NCBI RefSeq assembly: GCF_022668875.1
Contig: NZ_JAKGCR010000015.1
Location: 24,206-88,205, forward strand
Length of the DNA: 64,000 bases
Direction of reading: 5' to 3'
Origin: Domibacillus sp. PGB-M46
Lineage (GTDB): Bacteria > Bacillota > Bacilli > Bacillales > Domibacillaceae
The stretch's first letter is position 1; each line of letters starts with the position of its first letter. A model generated the notes under the pieces. It did no database searches. It was not told the origin of the DNA and saw only the letters and a list, made by a program, of their open reading frames with translations. This document shows positions 26,073 through 36,944 of this stretch, one piece after another. The position numbers were made by a program, and so were the translations under genes.

Positions 26073-27547
26073 TTTTTGCTTATGTGGAGGAGCTTATCCG
26101 AAAAGCCTGGCAGGCGGGGCTGATTGAAAAGCGCGATCAGGTGTATGCAAGAAACCGGCTGCTCGCTCTGCTCAAGCAAAACGATTTTATTAAGCCGGAG
26201 GAAAACGTATCGGCACTGACCATTCCAGAGCTTGTAGAACGGCTGACAGAAGAAGCTGAAGCGAAGGGGATCGTGCCGCCGTTCCTAGAAGATAAAGAGA
26301 TATTTGCAGCGGATCTTATGAATATTTTTGTATCCAAGCCATCGCAACTCGCCCATTCTTTTTGGGAACATTATTCGGATGACCCGCAGCAGGCAACGGA
26401 CTTTTTCTACAGCTTGAGCGAGGCGTCCAATTACATCCAGACAAAACGGATTGCCAAAAATATTTCGTATAAAACGGAAACGGACTACGGGGAACTGGAT
26501 ATTACGATTAATCTATCGAAGCCGGAAAAGGATCCAGCTGAAATTGCCCGGGCGAAACTGCGTCCGGGGCCGGAAACGCCCTATCCAAAGTGTCTTTTAT
26601 GCGTGGAAAACGAGGGATACGAAGGGCATACAAACCATCCAGCCCGCGCCAATCACCGGATTGTACCGGTAACGCTTGGCAGCGAGGAATGGTTTCTTCA
26701 ATACTCTCCATATGTGTACTACAATGAGCACTGTATTTTGCTTTCAGGAGAGCATCGCGATATGAAGATTGACCGGGCCGGGTTTGACCGCCTGCTCGAT
26801 TTTGTCCATCAATTTCCGCACTATTTTGCCGGGTCTAACGCTGACCTGCCGATTGTTGGCGGCTCGATTTTAACACACGACCATTACCAGGGCGGACGTT
26901 ATGAATTCGCCATGGCAAAAGCAAAAGAGGAATACGTTTTTTCAATGAAACAGTTTCCGTCCATACAAGGAGCCACACTATATTGGCCGATGTCTGTGAT
27001 CCGGCTGAAAAGCGGAGACCGCAGCGAGCTGGCAGCGGCAGCTGAATATGTACTCTCCACATGGAAAGCATATGATGATGAAGCGTGCGGCATTCGGTCA
27101 TGTACGGGGGACACTCCTCACAATACGATTACACCTATCGCGCGAAAACGCAGCGCCTTCTTCGAGCTCGACCTCGTGCTGCGCAATAACCGAACGACGG
27201 AAGAGCATCCGATGGGCTTGTTTCACCCGCATGCCGACATTCACCATATTAAGCGTGAAAATATCGGACTCATTGAAGTGATGGGGCTTGCTGTGCTGCC
27301 GGCACGCTTAAAAGAGGATTTAGCCCAAGTCGCCGCGTTCGTGGCCGGCGGGTCAGAACAGGTTAAAAGTGAACACCGTGACTGGGCGAAGGAGCTCCGG
27401 TTAACGTATGACAGCCGGGTTGACGCTGAAGAATTTGTTCGTCAGGCGGTTGCGGCTAAATTTTTACGTGGCCTGGAAGACTGCGGGGTATTTAAGCAGA
27501 CAAAAGAAGGGAAGGACGGGTTCAGCCGTTTCTTGAACCGACTTTAA
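26069..27547 (+). CDS. galT: UDP-glucose--hexose-1-phosphate uridylyltransferase, class II
   Basis: 492 residues, the length of the Gram-positive class II GalT, which differs from the E. coli type. NHPARANHRIVPVTLG, PYVYYNEHCILLSGEHR, PIVGGSILTHDHYQGG with the active-site His pair region, and HPHADIHHIKRENIGLIEVMGLAVLP are class blocks. Transfers UMP between glucose-1-P and galactose-1-P. Overlaps galE by four bases (ATGA), so the three enzymes are translationally coupled. Confidence 0.95.
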   Translation: MIFAYVEELIRKAWQAGLIEKRDQVYARNRLLALLKQNDFIKPEENVSALTIPELVERLTEEAEAKGIVPPFLEDKEIFAADLMNIFVSKPSQLAHSFWEHYSDDPQQATDFFYSLSEASNYIQTKRIAKNISYKTETDYGELDITINLSKPEKDPAEIARAKLRPGPETPYPKCLLCVENEGYEGHTNHPARANHRIVPVTLGSEEWFLQYSPYVYYNEHCILLSGEHRDMKIDRAGFDRLLDFVHQFPHYFAGSNADLPIVGGSILTHDHYQGGRYEFAMAKAKEEYVFSMKQFPSIQGATLYWPMSVIRLKSGDRSELAAAAEYVLSTWKAYDDEACGIRSCTGDTPHNTITPIARKRSAFFELDLVLRNNRTTEEHPMGLFHPHADIHHIKRENIGLIEVMGLAVLPARLKEDLAQVAAFVAGGSEQVKSEHRDWAKELRLTYDSRVDAEEFVRQAVAAKFLRGLEDCGVFKQTKEGKDGFSRFLNRL

Positions 27548-28558
<1,011 letters not shown>

Positions 28559-28559
28559 A

Positions 28560-28592
28560 AAACTCCACCATCTCATGATGGTGGAGTTTTTT
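28560..28592. terminator. Bidirectional terminator
   Basis: AAACTCCACCATC pairs with GATGGTGGAGTTT, between convergent genes. Confidence 0.85.
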
Positions 28593-29113
28593 CATTCGGC
28601 GAGCTTGTCCGCAAAAGCTTTTACATAAGGCGGAAGATCCGGCGGACGGCGGCTTGATACGATATGGCCGTCAACTGTAACCGGCTCGTCGTACCATACA
28701 GCACCCGCATTGGTCATGTCATCTTTAATGCCAGGTGTACTTGTCACATGTTTCCCCTGCAGGATGTTAGCTGAAATCAATACCCAGCCAGCATGGCAAA
28801 TTTGCCCGATCGGCTTTTGAGCTGCATCCATCGAACGGACAAATTCAAGTACTTCTGGATACCGGCGCAGCTTATCCGGTGCCCAGCCGCCCGGCACTAA
28901 AATGGCGTCGTACTCATCTGCATGAATATCTCCAAAAGCATAATCGGCTTCCGCCGGCACGCCGTATTTTCCAGTGTATGTTTTTCCTGCTTCCTTACCG
29001 ACGAGGTGTACAGTCGCTCCTTCTTCCCGAAGCCGCAGAATCGGATACCAAAGCTCTAAATCTTCAAATTCTTCTTCTACAAGCGCGATGACTTTTTTGT
29101 TTTCCAGCCGCAT
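28592..29113 (-). CDS. DJ-1/PfpI family protein (general stress protein 18 type)
   Basis: 173 residues: KVIALVEEEFEDLELWYPILRLREEG, ILVPGGWAPDKLRR, and the nucleophile elbow GQICHAGWVLISANIL with the conserved Cys-His pair. Very close in wording to Bacillus YfkM. DJ-1/PfpI members act as deglycases, chaperones or peptidases; the exact activity is unsettled. The start is the ATG at 29113, 7 bases after AAAGGAGGCG; the TTG before it is not needed. Confidence 0.9.
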   Translation of the reverse strand: MRLENKKVIALVEEEFEDLELWYPILRLREEGATVHLVGKEAGKTYTGKYGVPAEADYAFGDIHADEYDAILVPGGWAPDKLRRYPEVLEFVRSMDAAQKPIGQICHAGWVLISANILQGKHVTSTPGIKDDMTNAGAVWYDEPVTVDGHIVSSRRPPDLPPYVKAFADKLAE

Positions 29114-29330
29114 CAAAACGCCTCCTTTTTTCTTTAGTGTAACAGAGGAATGGCGTGGGTAAAAATGAAAGCATCTATCTATCTTTGTCCATGGGAATTA
29201 AAAATCAGAAAGTCCGATAATGGCAGGAAAAAATAGCGGGCAGCTTTTGTTAGAGTCCGAGAGCAGAGTTTATATTGATAACCGGTTCTTTTTCGAAAAT
29301 AAAAAACAGCCAAATAACATTGGCTGTCTT

Positions 29331-29657
29331 TTATTGGACAACTTCACTGCCGGTTAATTCGATATGACCTTCACCCCAGGCACACATTGCATCTAAAATA
29401 GGACGGAGCGACCAGCCATAGTCTGTTAAGGAATAAACGACCTTTGGCGGAACCTGATCAAAAACAGTCCGGTTCACAACCCCGTCTGCTTCAAGCTCGC
29501 GCAGCTGCTGCGTGAGCATTTTTTGCGTGATATTCGGCATTAACTTTTTAAGTTCGCTTGTACGTTTTTCCCCTTTGATCAAATGGCACATAATGACCAC
29601 TTTCCACTTTCCGCCGATTACATCAAGTGTTGCTTCTACCGGAATATTGTAAGCCAT
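29331..29657 (-). CDS. HxlR family regulator, YtcD-like
   Basis: 108 residues. [52 protein letters not shown] is the HxlR winged helix, and [23 protein letters not shown] the wing and dimer helix. It is divergent from an MFS exporter and an aldo-keto reductase, the same set as YtcD, YtbD and YtbE of Bacillus subtilis, so it likely represses them in response to a reactive electrophile (inference). AAAGGAGGAAAG precedes the ATG. Confidence 0.9.
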   Translation of the reverse strand: MAYNIPVEATLDVIGGKWKVVIMCHLIKGEKRTSELKKLMPNITQKMLTQQLRELEADGVVNRTVFDQVPPKVVYSLTDYGWSLRPILDAMCAWGEGHIELTGSEVVQ

Positions 29658-29686
29658 GTGCTTTCCTCCTTTATATAGGCACTTTT

Positions 29687-29836
29687 AAGTACCTACATTA
29701 CTTTAAAGTGCGTACTTTTCTTTTGAATTGAGTGCACCCATAATAACATACACAGGAACGAAACAAAAGATCTTAAAAGATGGTAGATACTTAAACGTTC
29801 CTACAGGATAAAAAAGTGCGTACCTTTTATTTTGAT
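29687..29836. promoter_or_regulatory. Duplicated HxlR operator region
   Basis: Two roughly 43-bp segments, at about 29688-29726 and 29789-29835, share the plan TTAA(G/A)-GT-CCTACA, a 10-base gap, and AAAGTGCGTAC-TTTT-TTTTGA. One lies near the regulator promoter and one near the MFS promoter, about 101 bp apart. The ACGTAC-type core with flanking A/T fits HxlR sites. Confidence 0.6.
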
Positions 29837-29908
29837 AGCTGCTATGCAAAATGGACGTACAGGGAAAACGGCTGGGCCCGCCGTTTTTAATAAAAGGAGG
29901 AAAAAAAG

Positions 29909-31114
29909 ATGAGTCACACTGTTCAAGCGGCTGTTAAAGAGGAAGCCGCTTCAACAAACAGTCGATTTGCTTTATGGGCATTAGCCGTTAGTGCCTTTGG
30001 AATTGGAACTACTGAATTTGTTCCGGTCGGACTTTTGGCCTCTATTGCGGAAGATTTAAACATCGGAATTACGCTCGCAGGATTACTCGTTTCTGGTTAT
30101 GCGGCCGGCGTAGCGATTGGCGCCCCGGTACTGACCGCTTTAACAAATCGATTAAACCGAAAAACGCTGCTTATATCTTTAATGGTGCTATTTATTACAG
30201 GTAATGTAGTGGCTGCCTTGTCCCAGTCATTTGAATTGCTGCTTGCAGCACGGTTTATTACGGCTTTTTCGCATGGTGTTTTTTTCTCGATTGGGTCAAC
30301 GATTGCGGTTCAGCTCGTACCGCCACATAAAAAAGCGAGTGCCATTGCTCTCATGTTTACTGGTTTAACCGTTGCAACTGTAACAGGCGTTCCGCTTGGT
30401 ACATTTATTGGGCAGTCGTTCGGCTGGCGCGCCACATTTTGGGGAGTGGCTTTGCTTGGTGTGATTGCCGTTGCCGCAAGTGCGCTGCTGATTCCGAAAA
30501 ATTTAAAGCAGCCACAACCGGCAAAATTTGGGGATATGCTGCGGCTTGTTACTAATAAACGAATTTTGCTCGGCCTGGCGATTACGGCTCTTGGATACGG
30601 AGGGACATTTGTAGCTTTTACGTATTTAACACCGATTTTACAAGATGTGACGGGTTTGAAGCCCGGTCTGGTCAGCATCGTTCTGCTCGTATACGGAGCA
30701 GCTGTAGCGGTTGGAAATGCCGCCGGCGGACGTTTGGCCAATCATCATCCTATTAAAGCGTTGTTCTGGATGTTTCTTGCGCAGGCCGCTATTCTTGTGG
30801 CTCTGTCCTTTATGATTCCATTTAAAGCGGCCGGCTTGATCGGTGTTGTTTTGACGGGGCTGCTTGCATTTATGAATGTACCAGGCCTGCAGCTGTTTGT
30901 TGTCCAGCTTGCGGAAAAATATGTTCCATCCGCAGTAGATGTGGCTTCTGCCCTGAATATTGCCGCTTTTAATATCGGTATTGCGGCCGGCGCGACAATA
31001 GGCGGCTTTGTCGTGGATTCGATCGGATTGGTCCATACCCCATGGATAGGCGGCGTAATGGTGATGCTCGCCGTTTTGTTAACCGCGGTTTCATTAAAAC
31101 TTGAGAAATCGTAA
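29909..31114 (+). CDS. MFS transporter, YtbD-like
   Basis: 401 residues, 12 membrane segments. SAFGIGTTEFVPVGLLASIAEDL is the start typical of the AraJ/YdhP/YtbD group of DHA1 exporters; AGLLVSGYAAGVAIGAP and ALTNRLNRKTLL form helix 2 and the loop 2-3 motif. The group exports arabinose-like sugars, drugs or purines. It forms a unit with the downstream reductase gene under HxlR-type control. AAAAGGAGG precedes the ATG. Confidence 0.9.
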   Translation: MSHTVQAAVKEEAASTNSRFALWALAVSAFGIGTTEFVPVGLLASIAEDLNIGITLAGLLVSGYAAGVAIGAPVLTALTNRLNRKTLLISLMVLFITGNVVAALSQSFELLLAARFITAFSHGVFFSIGSTIAVQLVPPHKKASAIALMFTGLTVATVTGVPLGTFIGQSFGWRATFWGVALLGVIAVAASALLIPKNLKQPQPAKFGDMLRLVTNKRILLGLAITALGYGGTFVAFTYLTPILQDVTGLKPGLVSIVLLVYGAAVAVGNAAGGRLANHHPIKALFWMFLAQAAILVALSFMIPFKAAGLIGVVLTGLLAFMNVPGLQLFVVQLAEKYVPSAVDVASALNIAAFNIGIAAGATIGGFVVDSIGLVHTPWIGGVMVMLAVLLTAVSLKLEKS

Positions 31115-31172
31115 CGTGAATGAAAATGATGAAAAGAAACGAAGAAAAGAAAAAAGACGGAGGAGAAAATAA

Positions 31173-32012
31173 ATGAATAAACAAAGTACCTTTCAATTAA
31201 ACCATGGAGAAAAACCGATGCCCTGGCTGGGCCTGGGTGTTTTTCAAGTAGAAGATGGAGAAGCCGTTGCAGCTTCTGTAGAGGAAGCCATTGTGCAAGG
31301 ATATCGCCACATTGACACGGCGGCTGTTTATGAAAATGAAGAGGGAGTTGGAGAGGGAATCCGGCGTGGAATGGAACGTGCCGGCATTACCCGCGATGAG
31401 CTGTTTATTACCTCCAAGCTGTGGAATGCTGACCAGGGATATGAACGCGCGCTGGAGGCTTACCGGGAAAGTACAGCACACTTAGGGCTTGATCAGCTTG
31501 ATTTGTACTTGATTCATTGGCCGGTTGAAAATAAATTTACAGAGAGCTGGCGGGCGCTTGAAGACTTGTATAAGAAAGGAAAAATCGGCGCCATCGGGGT
31601 CAGCAATTTCCAGGTTCATCATTTAGAAACATTGCTTCAAACAGCGGAGATTGTTCCGGCCATTAACCAGGTGGAACGCCATCCCCGGCTTGTGCAAACA
31701 GAATTATACAAATACCTGACAGAGAAAAACATTCATCCTGTAGCATGGGCACCGCTGGCACAGGGAGGCATTTTCAATGAACCCGTTTTAGTGGAAATGG
31801 CCGAAAGCCTGGGGAAAACGGTGGCGCAAGTTGTCCTTAAATGGCATTTGCAAACAGGATGGGCTGTGATTCCAAAGTCTGTTAAAAAGCATCGCATTGA
31901 TGAAAATGCGGACTTGTATGACTTTGAACTGAATGGGGAGCAAGTGAAGATGATTAACGAAATGGACCAGCATCGCCGGGTGGGGCCGGACCCTGATAAC
32001 TTTGATTTTTAA
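31173..32012 (+). CDS. Aldo-keto reductase, YtbE/YvgN-like (AKR5G)
   Basis: 279 residues: MPWLGLGVFQVEDG, GYRHIDTAAVYENEEGVGEGI (catalytic Asp, Tyr), FITSKLWNADQGYE (Lys), LIHWPVENK (His), IGVSNFQVHHLE and the NADPH-binding VIPKSVKKHRIDEN. The full tetrad Asp-Tyr-Lys-His is present. Family members reduce glyoxal, methylglyoxal and other aldehydes. With the HxlR regulator and MFS exporter this is a conserved detoxification set. GGAGGAG before the ATG. Confidence 0.93.
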   Translation: MNKQSTFQLNHGEKPMPWLGLGVFQVEDGEAVAASVEEAIVQGYRHIDTAAVYENEEGVGEGIRRGMERAGITRDELFITSKLWNADQGYERALEAYRESTAHLGLDQLDLYLIHWPVENKFTESWRALEDLYKKGKIGAIGVSNFQVHHLETLLQTAEIVPAINQVERHPRLVQTELYKYLTEKNIHPVAWAPLAQGGIFNEPVLVEMAESLGKTVAQVVLKWHLQTGWAVIPKSVKKHRIDENADLYDFELNGEQVKMINEMDQHRRVGPDPDNFDF

Positions 32013-32026
32013 ATGAACATCATACT

Positions 32027-32068
32027 AAAAAGCACCAGCCTGAAATGTACTCAGGCTGGTGCTTTTTT
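32027..32068. terminator. Bidirectional terminator
   Basis: AAGCACCAGCCTGA pairs with TCAGGCTGGTGCTT; between convergent genes. Confidence 0.85.
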
Positions 32069-32369
32069 ATCTGTATACTTTCTCTAAATCATGAAGCTTT
32101 CTGTCTAATATAAAATTGCCAAATGGAATAAACGCGACAATGACCGACAGAATAGGCCAGATCAGATTCCAGCGTGTTTTCAATGTTACATAAGCAATAA
32201 TGACACAGTATGTAATAAACAGGGCGCCGTGGATAGAGCCGACGATACGAACGGCTTCCGGGATACCAAGCCAATATTTCATCGGCATGGCAATAAACAG
32301 GAGAATGAGCAGCGAAATGCCTTCAAAATAGCCTGCGAGCCGCAGTTTGCCAACAGATGTTTTTAACAT
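32067..32369 (-). CDS. DUF3817 membrane protein
   Basis: 100 residues, three membrane helices. GKLRLAGYFEGISLLILLFIAMPMKYW followed by GSIHGALFITYCVIIAYV (the family's GxxHG motif) and a last helix WPILSVIVAFIPFGNFILD. Family of small integral membrane proteins with no known function. Ribosome site AGGAGGC. Confidence 0.88.
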   Translation of the reverse strand: MLKTSVGKLRLAGYFEGISLLILLFIAMPMKYWLGIPEAVRIVGSIHGALFITYCVIIAYVTLKTRWNLIWPILSVIVAFIPFGNFILDRKLHDLEKVYR

Positions 32370-32499
32370 AAAAGCCTCCTAATCTGAAGAAGATTGTTTC
32401 TTTAAAGATAACGGATACATCCTTAAATTTCATCTCTTTTTATAGATGTTCATCATATTGTCGTCTTTCCAATAAAAATAGAAGTGGAAAAGATGGAGA

Positions 32500-32528
32500 T
32501 TGTTGAAGAAGAAAAAGTAGTGTATCCT
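32500..32528 (+). promoter_or_regulatory. SigA promoter of the ferredoxin-NADP reductase gene
   Basis: TTGTTG (32500-32505) and TATCCT (32523-32528), 17-base spacer, immediately followed by the Fur box. Confidence 0.55.
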
Positions 32529-32529
32529 T

Positions 32530-32560
32530 TTAATTAATAATGAGAATCATTATTAATTAA
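32530..32560 (+). promoter_or_regulatory. Fur box
   Basis: A perfect inverted repeat with 14-bp arms around GAA contains AATGAGAATCATT, matching the Bacillus Fur consensus core (TGATAATNATTATCA). It covers the presumed transcription start, so iron-bound Fur should repress the gene. Confidence 0.85.
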
Positions 32561-32573
32561 AAGGAGGGTCATC

Positions 32574-33623
32574 ATGCCTCAACGTGATCTGTATGATGTG
32601 ACAATTATTGGCGGAGGTCCGGCTGGGTTATACGCGGCTTTTTACAGCGGTTTAAGAGGAATGAAAACGAAAATTATTGAATATCAGCCGAAGCTGGGCG
32701 GAAAAATTCATGTGTATCCTGAAAAACTGATTTGGGACATTGGCGGCTTGACTCCTATTACCGGTGAACAGCTGATTGGGCAGTTAACGGAGCAGGCGAT
32801 GACATTTGATCCGAAAGTGATCTTAAATGAAAAAGTGGAGAGCATACACAAAACGGATGACGGCTTCTTTGAGCTTACTGCTGCATCGGGAACCGTCCAC
32901 TTTTCCAAAACGGTGATTGCCGCCGTTGGCAGCGGTATATTAAACCCGCAAAAGCTGCCGATCGAAGGAGCGGAGCGGTTTGAAGTCACCAATCTGCATT
33001 ATGTGGTGCAGTCATTGAAAAAGTTTAAGGGGAAAACAGTAGTGGTATCAGGAGGGGGCAATTCAGCTGTCGACTGGGCAAACGAGCTGGCTGCGGTTGC
33101 AGAAAAAGTCTATGTCGTGTACAGGGGCAGTTCCTTAAAAGGACACGAAGCGCAGGTTCAGCAGCTGATCGACAGTTCAGCCATCTGCTTGATGAATGAA
33201 TCGATTACGAAGCTAATAGCTGCACCTGATGGAAGCCGAATTGGCGAAGTGGAGCTGACCAACAGTGTCACGATGGCGAAGACCATTTTAGCGGCAGATG
33301 AAGTGGTCATTAATCATGGCTTTGACCGGGATGCTTCTCTTTTGCAAAACAGTACCTTAAATGTCGAGCTCAAAGATGATTTTTATGTAGCGAGCCAGCC
33401 ATCAGGCGAATCTTCTGTACCGGGTTTTTTCGCAGCAGGTGATGTGCTCAAGCATGAAGGCAAGCTGCATTTAATTGCCGGCGCTTTTCAAGATGCCGCC
33501 AACGCGGTAAACAGAGCCAAGCAATTTATTGATCCAGCTTCAAGAAGCAGTGCTATGGTTTCGTCCCATAATGACGTATTTAAAGAAAGAAATAAACAAA
33601 TCGTGCAGGCGATGATTCAATAA
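32574..33623 (+). CDS. Ferredoxin--NADP+ reductase, thioredoxin-reductase-like (YumC/YcgT type)
   Basis: 349 residues. DVTIIGGGPAGLYAAFYSGLRGMKTKIIE is the FAD-binding Rossmann start, VVSGGGNSAVDWANELAAVAEKVYVVYRG the NADPH site, and GFFAAGDVLKHEGKLHLIAGAFQDAANAVNRAKQ the FAD tail. The redox CxxC of thioredoxin reductase is missing, as in Bacillus ferredoxin-NADP reductases. It passes electrons between NADPH and ferredoxin or flavodoxin. A Fur box in the promoter suggests a role under iron limitation. AAAGGAGGG precedes the ATG. Confidence 0.93.
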   Translation: MPQRDLYDVTIIGGGPAGLYAAFYSGLRGMKTKIIEYQPKLGGKIHVYPEKLIWDIGGLTPITGEQLIGQLTEQAMTFDPKVILNEKVESIHKTDDGFFELTAASGTVHFSKTVIAAVGSGILNPQKLPIEGAERFEVTNLHYVVQSLKKFKGKTVVVSGGGNSAVDWANELAAVAEKVYVVYRGSSLKGHEAQVQQLIDSSAICLMNESITKLIAAPDGSRIGEVELTNSVTMAKTILAADEVVINHGFDRDASLLQNSTLNVELKDDFYVASQPSGESSVPGFFAAGDVLKHEGKLHLIAGAFQDAANAVNRAKQFIDPASRSSAMVSSHNDVFKERNKQIVQAMIQ

Positions 33624-33629
33624 ATAGAA

Positions 33630-33827
33630 AAACCAGCTTTTTTTAGCTGGTTTCAGGCTGTTGACAAACGCCCGCTTTCGGTGTCACTTGCCGTCTGCGA
33701 ATGCTCATGACCCGAAAAAGGTCACTCCGCTTCCCAGCCAGCGGCGTTCCTGGAAAGACAGACGTTTTCAATCAGCCTGCTTTCTTACTTTGTTTACATT
33801 CTCAAACCAGCTTTTTTTAGCTGGTTT
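33630..33827. repeat. 150-bp segment flanked by duplicated 24-bp terminator hairpin
   Basis: An identical 24-bp sequence, itself a hairpin (AACCAGC/GCTGGTT around seven T), occurs at 33630-33653 and 33804-33827. The 150 bp between begin CAGGCTGTTGACAAA and end TTTGTTTACATTCTC. CAGGCTG at 33654-33660 and CAGCCTG at 33773-33779 head a roughly 26-bp imperfect inverted repeat with a GC-rich interior. Only the second hairpin copy keeps the U tract, serving as terminator for both convergent genes. Confidence 0.75.
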
Positions 33828-33838
33828 TTATTTTTCTC

Positions 33839-34750
33839 TTAAAAAGGCTCCCACGTTAGATTTTTCGCTTCGGCGAACCGATGCTCAACTTCTTTCCAAT
33901 TGACCACTTTCCACCAGGCATCTACATATTTCGCGCGTTCATTTTTGTATTGCAGGTAATAAGCATGCTCCCACACATCGAGTGGAAGCAGCGGCACTAC
34001 ATCCCACTGGCTCAGGTTTTGGTGCTTTTCAGCCGTTAAAATCTCGAGGCGGCGGGAGCGCGGGGACCAGACGAGAATGGCCCAGCCGACACCTTCCACG
34101 TTTTTCGCCGCTTCTGAGAAGTGTCTCTTAAATCCATCAAAACTCCCAAAAGAGTTTGTTATAGCCTGATTCAGCTCTCCTGCCGGGAGGCCGCCGCCGC
34201 CCGGGGTCATTACTGCCCAAAAAATCGTGTGCAAATAGTGGCCGGCACCGTGGAAGGCAGCTTCCCGCTCCCAATGTTTAATCAAGCTGAAATCGCCGCT
34301 CCGGCGTGCTTTTTGCATTTCTTTTTCGGCTTTGTTCAGCCCGTCTACATAGCTTTGGTGATGCTTATCGTGGTGCAGCTTCATAATTTCCTCAGAAATC
34401 ACCGGCTCTAGGGCATTGTAGGCGTAAGGAAGTGGAGGCAGGCGGTGCCCGCCGATCGGCACAGGCTGCTTCGGCTTCCATTCCTTTTTTTCCTGTTTGG
34501 CAGGGGATGGCTGCTGCAGTAAGCGGGGAAGCTGATTGTATAAAGCAGCAGCCTGGCTGCTTAGAGAGAGTGGGTCAACCGGATGATCTTCTTCTGCATT
34601 CTTTTTTAAGGAAAGGAAAGCTGCTTCCCACTGATCTAGTGCTTTTTTATCAGCTGCTACCGCTTTTTCCCGGATAGATTTCCATTGCTGCTCTACATGC
34701 TTGCACCAATTTAGCAAAGTTGCACGATACGCTTTTTCATGTAAAAACAC
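33839..34750 (-). CDS. sodF: Superoxide dismutase, SodF type, with N-terminal extension
   Basis: 303 residues. The last ~200 are a full Fe/Mn superoxide dismutase: LPPLPYAYNALEPVIS, HHDKHHQSYVDGLN (metal His), AAFHGAGHYLHTIFW (metal His), and LLPLDVWEHAYYLQYKNERAKYVDAWW (metal Asp and His). The first ~95 residues are a charged helical extension unrelated to the enzyme, as in Bacillus SodF. The GTG at 34750 is chosen for AAGGAGG 7 bases upstream. Confidence 0.9.
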   Translation of the reverse strand: MFLHEKAYRATLLNWCKHVEQQWKSIREKAVAADKKALDQWEAAFLSLKKNAEEDHPVDPLSLSSQAAALYNQLPRLLQQPSPAKQEKKEWKPKQPVPIGGHRLPPLPYAYNALEPVISEEIMKLHHDKHHQSYVDGLNKAEKEMQKARRSGDFSLIKHWEREAAFHGAGHYLHTIFWAVMTPGGGGLPAGELNQAITNSFGSFDGFKRHFSEAAKNVEGVGWAILVWSPRSRRLEILTAEKHQNLSQWDVVPLLPLDVWEHAYYLQYKNERAKYVDAWWKVVNWKEVEHRFAEAKNLTWEPF

Positions 34751-34824
34751 TGCCTTACCTCCTTCATTTGCCTGTTAACAGGGTATGAATAGGAGGAGGG
34801 CAGTGTTCACGTAACAGCCGTTCT

Positions 34825-36939
34825 TTACTTGTATCTGGTCTTCATGAGACGCATAGAGTTTAACACGACGATTAAAGTGGAGCCGACGTCAGCAAATACA
34901 GCCATCCAAAGTGTAAGCCAGCCCGGAACGATCAGCAGCAGAGCCAGCAGTTTCAAGCCGAATGCAAAAGCGATGTTTTGCTTAATAACCTGGAGCGTTT
35001 TACGGCTGAGTGCAACCGTATAAGGGAGCTTCTCTAAATCATCCGCCATTAAAGCTACATCCGCTGTTTCAAGTGCTGTGTCCGTTCCAGCGCCGCCCAT
35101 CGCAATGCCAACTGAGGCACTGGCAAGAGCAGGAGCATCGTTAATGCCATCGCCCACCATCGCCACATGGCCGTACTGGGAACGAAGAGACTTAATGGCA
35201 TCGAGCTTGTTCTCGGGCATTAATTCCGCCTGCACATCGGTTAAGCCAAGCTTTCTGCCGATGGAAGCCGCCGCTGCATGGTTATCACCTGTCAGCATCA
35301 CCGTTTTTTGAATGCCCAGCTTAGCGAGTTTTTCTAAAACCGTCAGGCTGCTTTTCCGAACCTGGTCAGCTGCGGCAATATAGCCTTTTATTTCTTCATC
35401 CGTTCCAACCAGCATTACCGTCTTTCCTTCCGCCTGCAGTGCCGAGATCGCTTCCCGGACTTTTTCCGTTACAGCAGGCCCATCTTCAAAAAGAGCCGGG
35501 CTGCCAATGTAATAAACGGTCCCGTTTAAAGAAGCTTTCGCACCTTTACCGGTAAGAGATTGAAAATCATGGGCTTCAAGCAGCGATACTTTTTCAGCAG
35601 CCGCTTTGCGTAAAACAGCGGACGCAAGGGGGTGCTGGGAAAACGTTTCAAGAGAAGCAGCGACGGATAAAACCTCCTGCACGCTCATGTCGGAAACAGA
35701 AGCAATATCGGTTACCTCGGGCTTTCCCTCGGTTAATGTGCCGGTTTTATCAAAAGCGACTACTTTTAAACGTCCCGTTTCTTCCAGGTGAATGCCGCCT
35801 TTGATCAAAACACCGTTTTTCGCTGCATTCCCAATTGCTGTGACAATGGCAACCGGTGTGGAAATCACCAGTGCACACGGACATCCCACGACAAGAACCG
35901 CAAGACCGCGGTAAATCCATTCCTGCCAGTCGCCCCCCGTAAACAAAGGAGGCAGGACAGCGACCAGGAAAGCAATGGCCATAATGGCCGGCGTGTAGTA
36001 CTTGGCAAAACGGTCGACGAACGCCTGAGAAGGAGCGCGTTCAGCCTGGGCTTCCTCGACCAAATGGATAATTTTGGCGATCGTTGTATCTTCGGCAAGC
36101 TTTGTGACCCGTACTTCTAAAAATCCTTCCTCATTGAGGGAGCCGGCAAACACTTCATCGCCTTCTTCCTTGGATACCGGAATGGATTCACCGGTAATCG
36201 CCGCCTGGTTAATGGATGAACGGCCGCGAATGACCTCGCCGTCCATGGCAACCTTTTGTCCGGGTTTCACGATCATAATATCTCCGATTTGAATATCTTC
36301 AACCGCCACTTCAAACTCACTGCCGCCCCGTTTAATCAGCGCGGTATCTGGTGCAATATCCATAAGAGAGCGGATAGACTGGCGGGCTTTGTCCATTGAG
36401 TATCCTTCCAGCGCTTCACTTAGGGCAAAAAGAAATACAACAATAGCGCCTTCCCCCCACTCGCCAATAATTGCTGCCCCAATAATAGCAACGGTCATTA
36501 ATGTTTTCATATCGAATTCAAAGCGGATTAAATTGTTTAAGCCGACTTTGAATAAATCGAAGCCGCCGATTAAGATGGAAAGCGCAAAAAGAGTAATGGT
36601 TACGATACTGCTTTCGCCGGCGGAAAAAGTAGAAATATAACCGAAGAGCAAAAAGAACAGCGAAACGATCGTATTTTTATTTTCACGCTTTTGCCAGAAT
36701 GGAACTCTTTCTTCCTTGACCTTTTCGCGCTCGGGATATACTTTGATTCCATCAAACGCACCGGCGGCTTCAAGCTGTTCAACAGACGCATCGCCGATGA
36801 TCGCCACTTTCGATGCGCCAAAATTCAGCTGGACATCTTCTACTGTTTCGATATCACGGATGTTTTTTTCAAACTTGGCCGCACAGTTGGTGCAGGACAA
36901 TCCCTGAAGCCGGTAAACATGTTTCCTTTCCTCACTCAT
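34825..36939 (-). CDS. cadA: Heavy-metal P1B-type ATPase (Cd/Zn/Pb exporter)
   Basis: 704 residues: one HMA domain with [12 protein letters not shown] (about 1-75), membrane region with the metal-site GCPCALVIS, phosphorylation site [13 protein letters not shown] and hinge [13 protein letters not shown]. The CPC plus C-terminal helix layout and the CadC-type regulator next door point to Cd2+/Zn2+/Pb2+ export. Its ATG is 5 bases after the cadC stop, so the two form an operon. Confidence 0.94.
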   Translation of the reverse strand: MSEERKHVYRLQGLSCTNCAAKFEKNIRDIETVEDVQLNFGASKVAIIGDASVEQLEAAGAFDGIKVYPEREKVKEERVPFWQKRENKNTIVSLFFLLFGYISTFSAGESSIVTITLFALSILIGGFDLFKVGLNNLIRFEFDMKTLMTVAIIGAAIIGEWGEGAIVVFLFALSEALEGYSMDKARQSIRSLMDIAPDTALIKRGGSEFEVAVEDIQIGDIMIVKPGQKVAMDGEVIRGRSSINQAAITGESIPVSKEEGDEVFAGSLNEEGFLEVRVTKLAEDTTIAKIIHLVEEAQAERAPSQAFVDRFAKYYTPAIMAIAFLVAVLPPLFTGGDWQEWIYRGLAVLVVGCPCALVISTPVAIVTAIGNAAKNGVLIKGGIHLEETGRLKVVAFDKTGTLTEGKPEVTDIASVSDMSVQEVLSVAASLETFSQHPLASAVLRKAAAEKVSLLEAHDFQSLTGKGAKASLNGTVYYIGSPALFEDGPAVTEKVREAISALQAEGKTVMLVGTDEEIKGYIAAADQVRKSSLTVLEKLAKLGIQKTVMLTGDNHAAAASIGRKLGLTDVQAELMPENKLDAIKSLRSQYGHVAMVGDGINDAPALASASVGIAMGGAGTDTALETADVALMADDLEKLPYTVALSRKTLQVIKQNIAFAFGLKLLALLLIVPGWLTLWMAVFADVGSTLIVVLNSMRLMKTRYK

Positions 36940-36944
36940 TTTCC

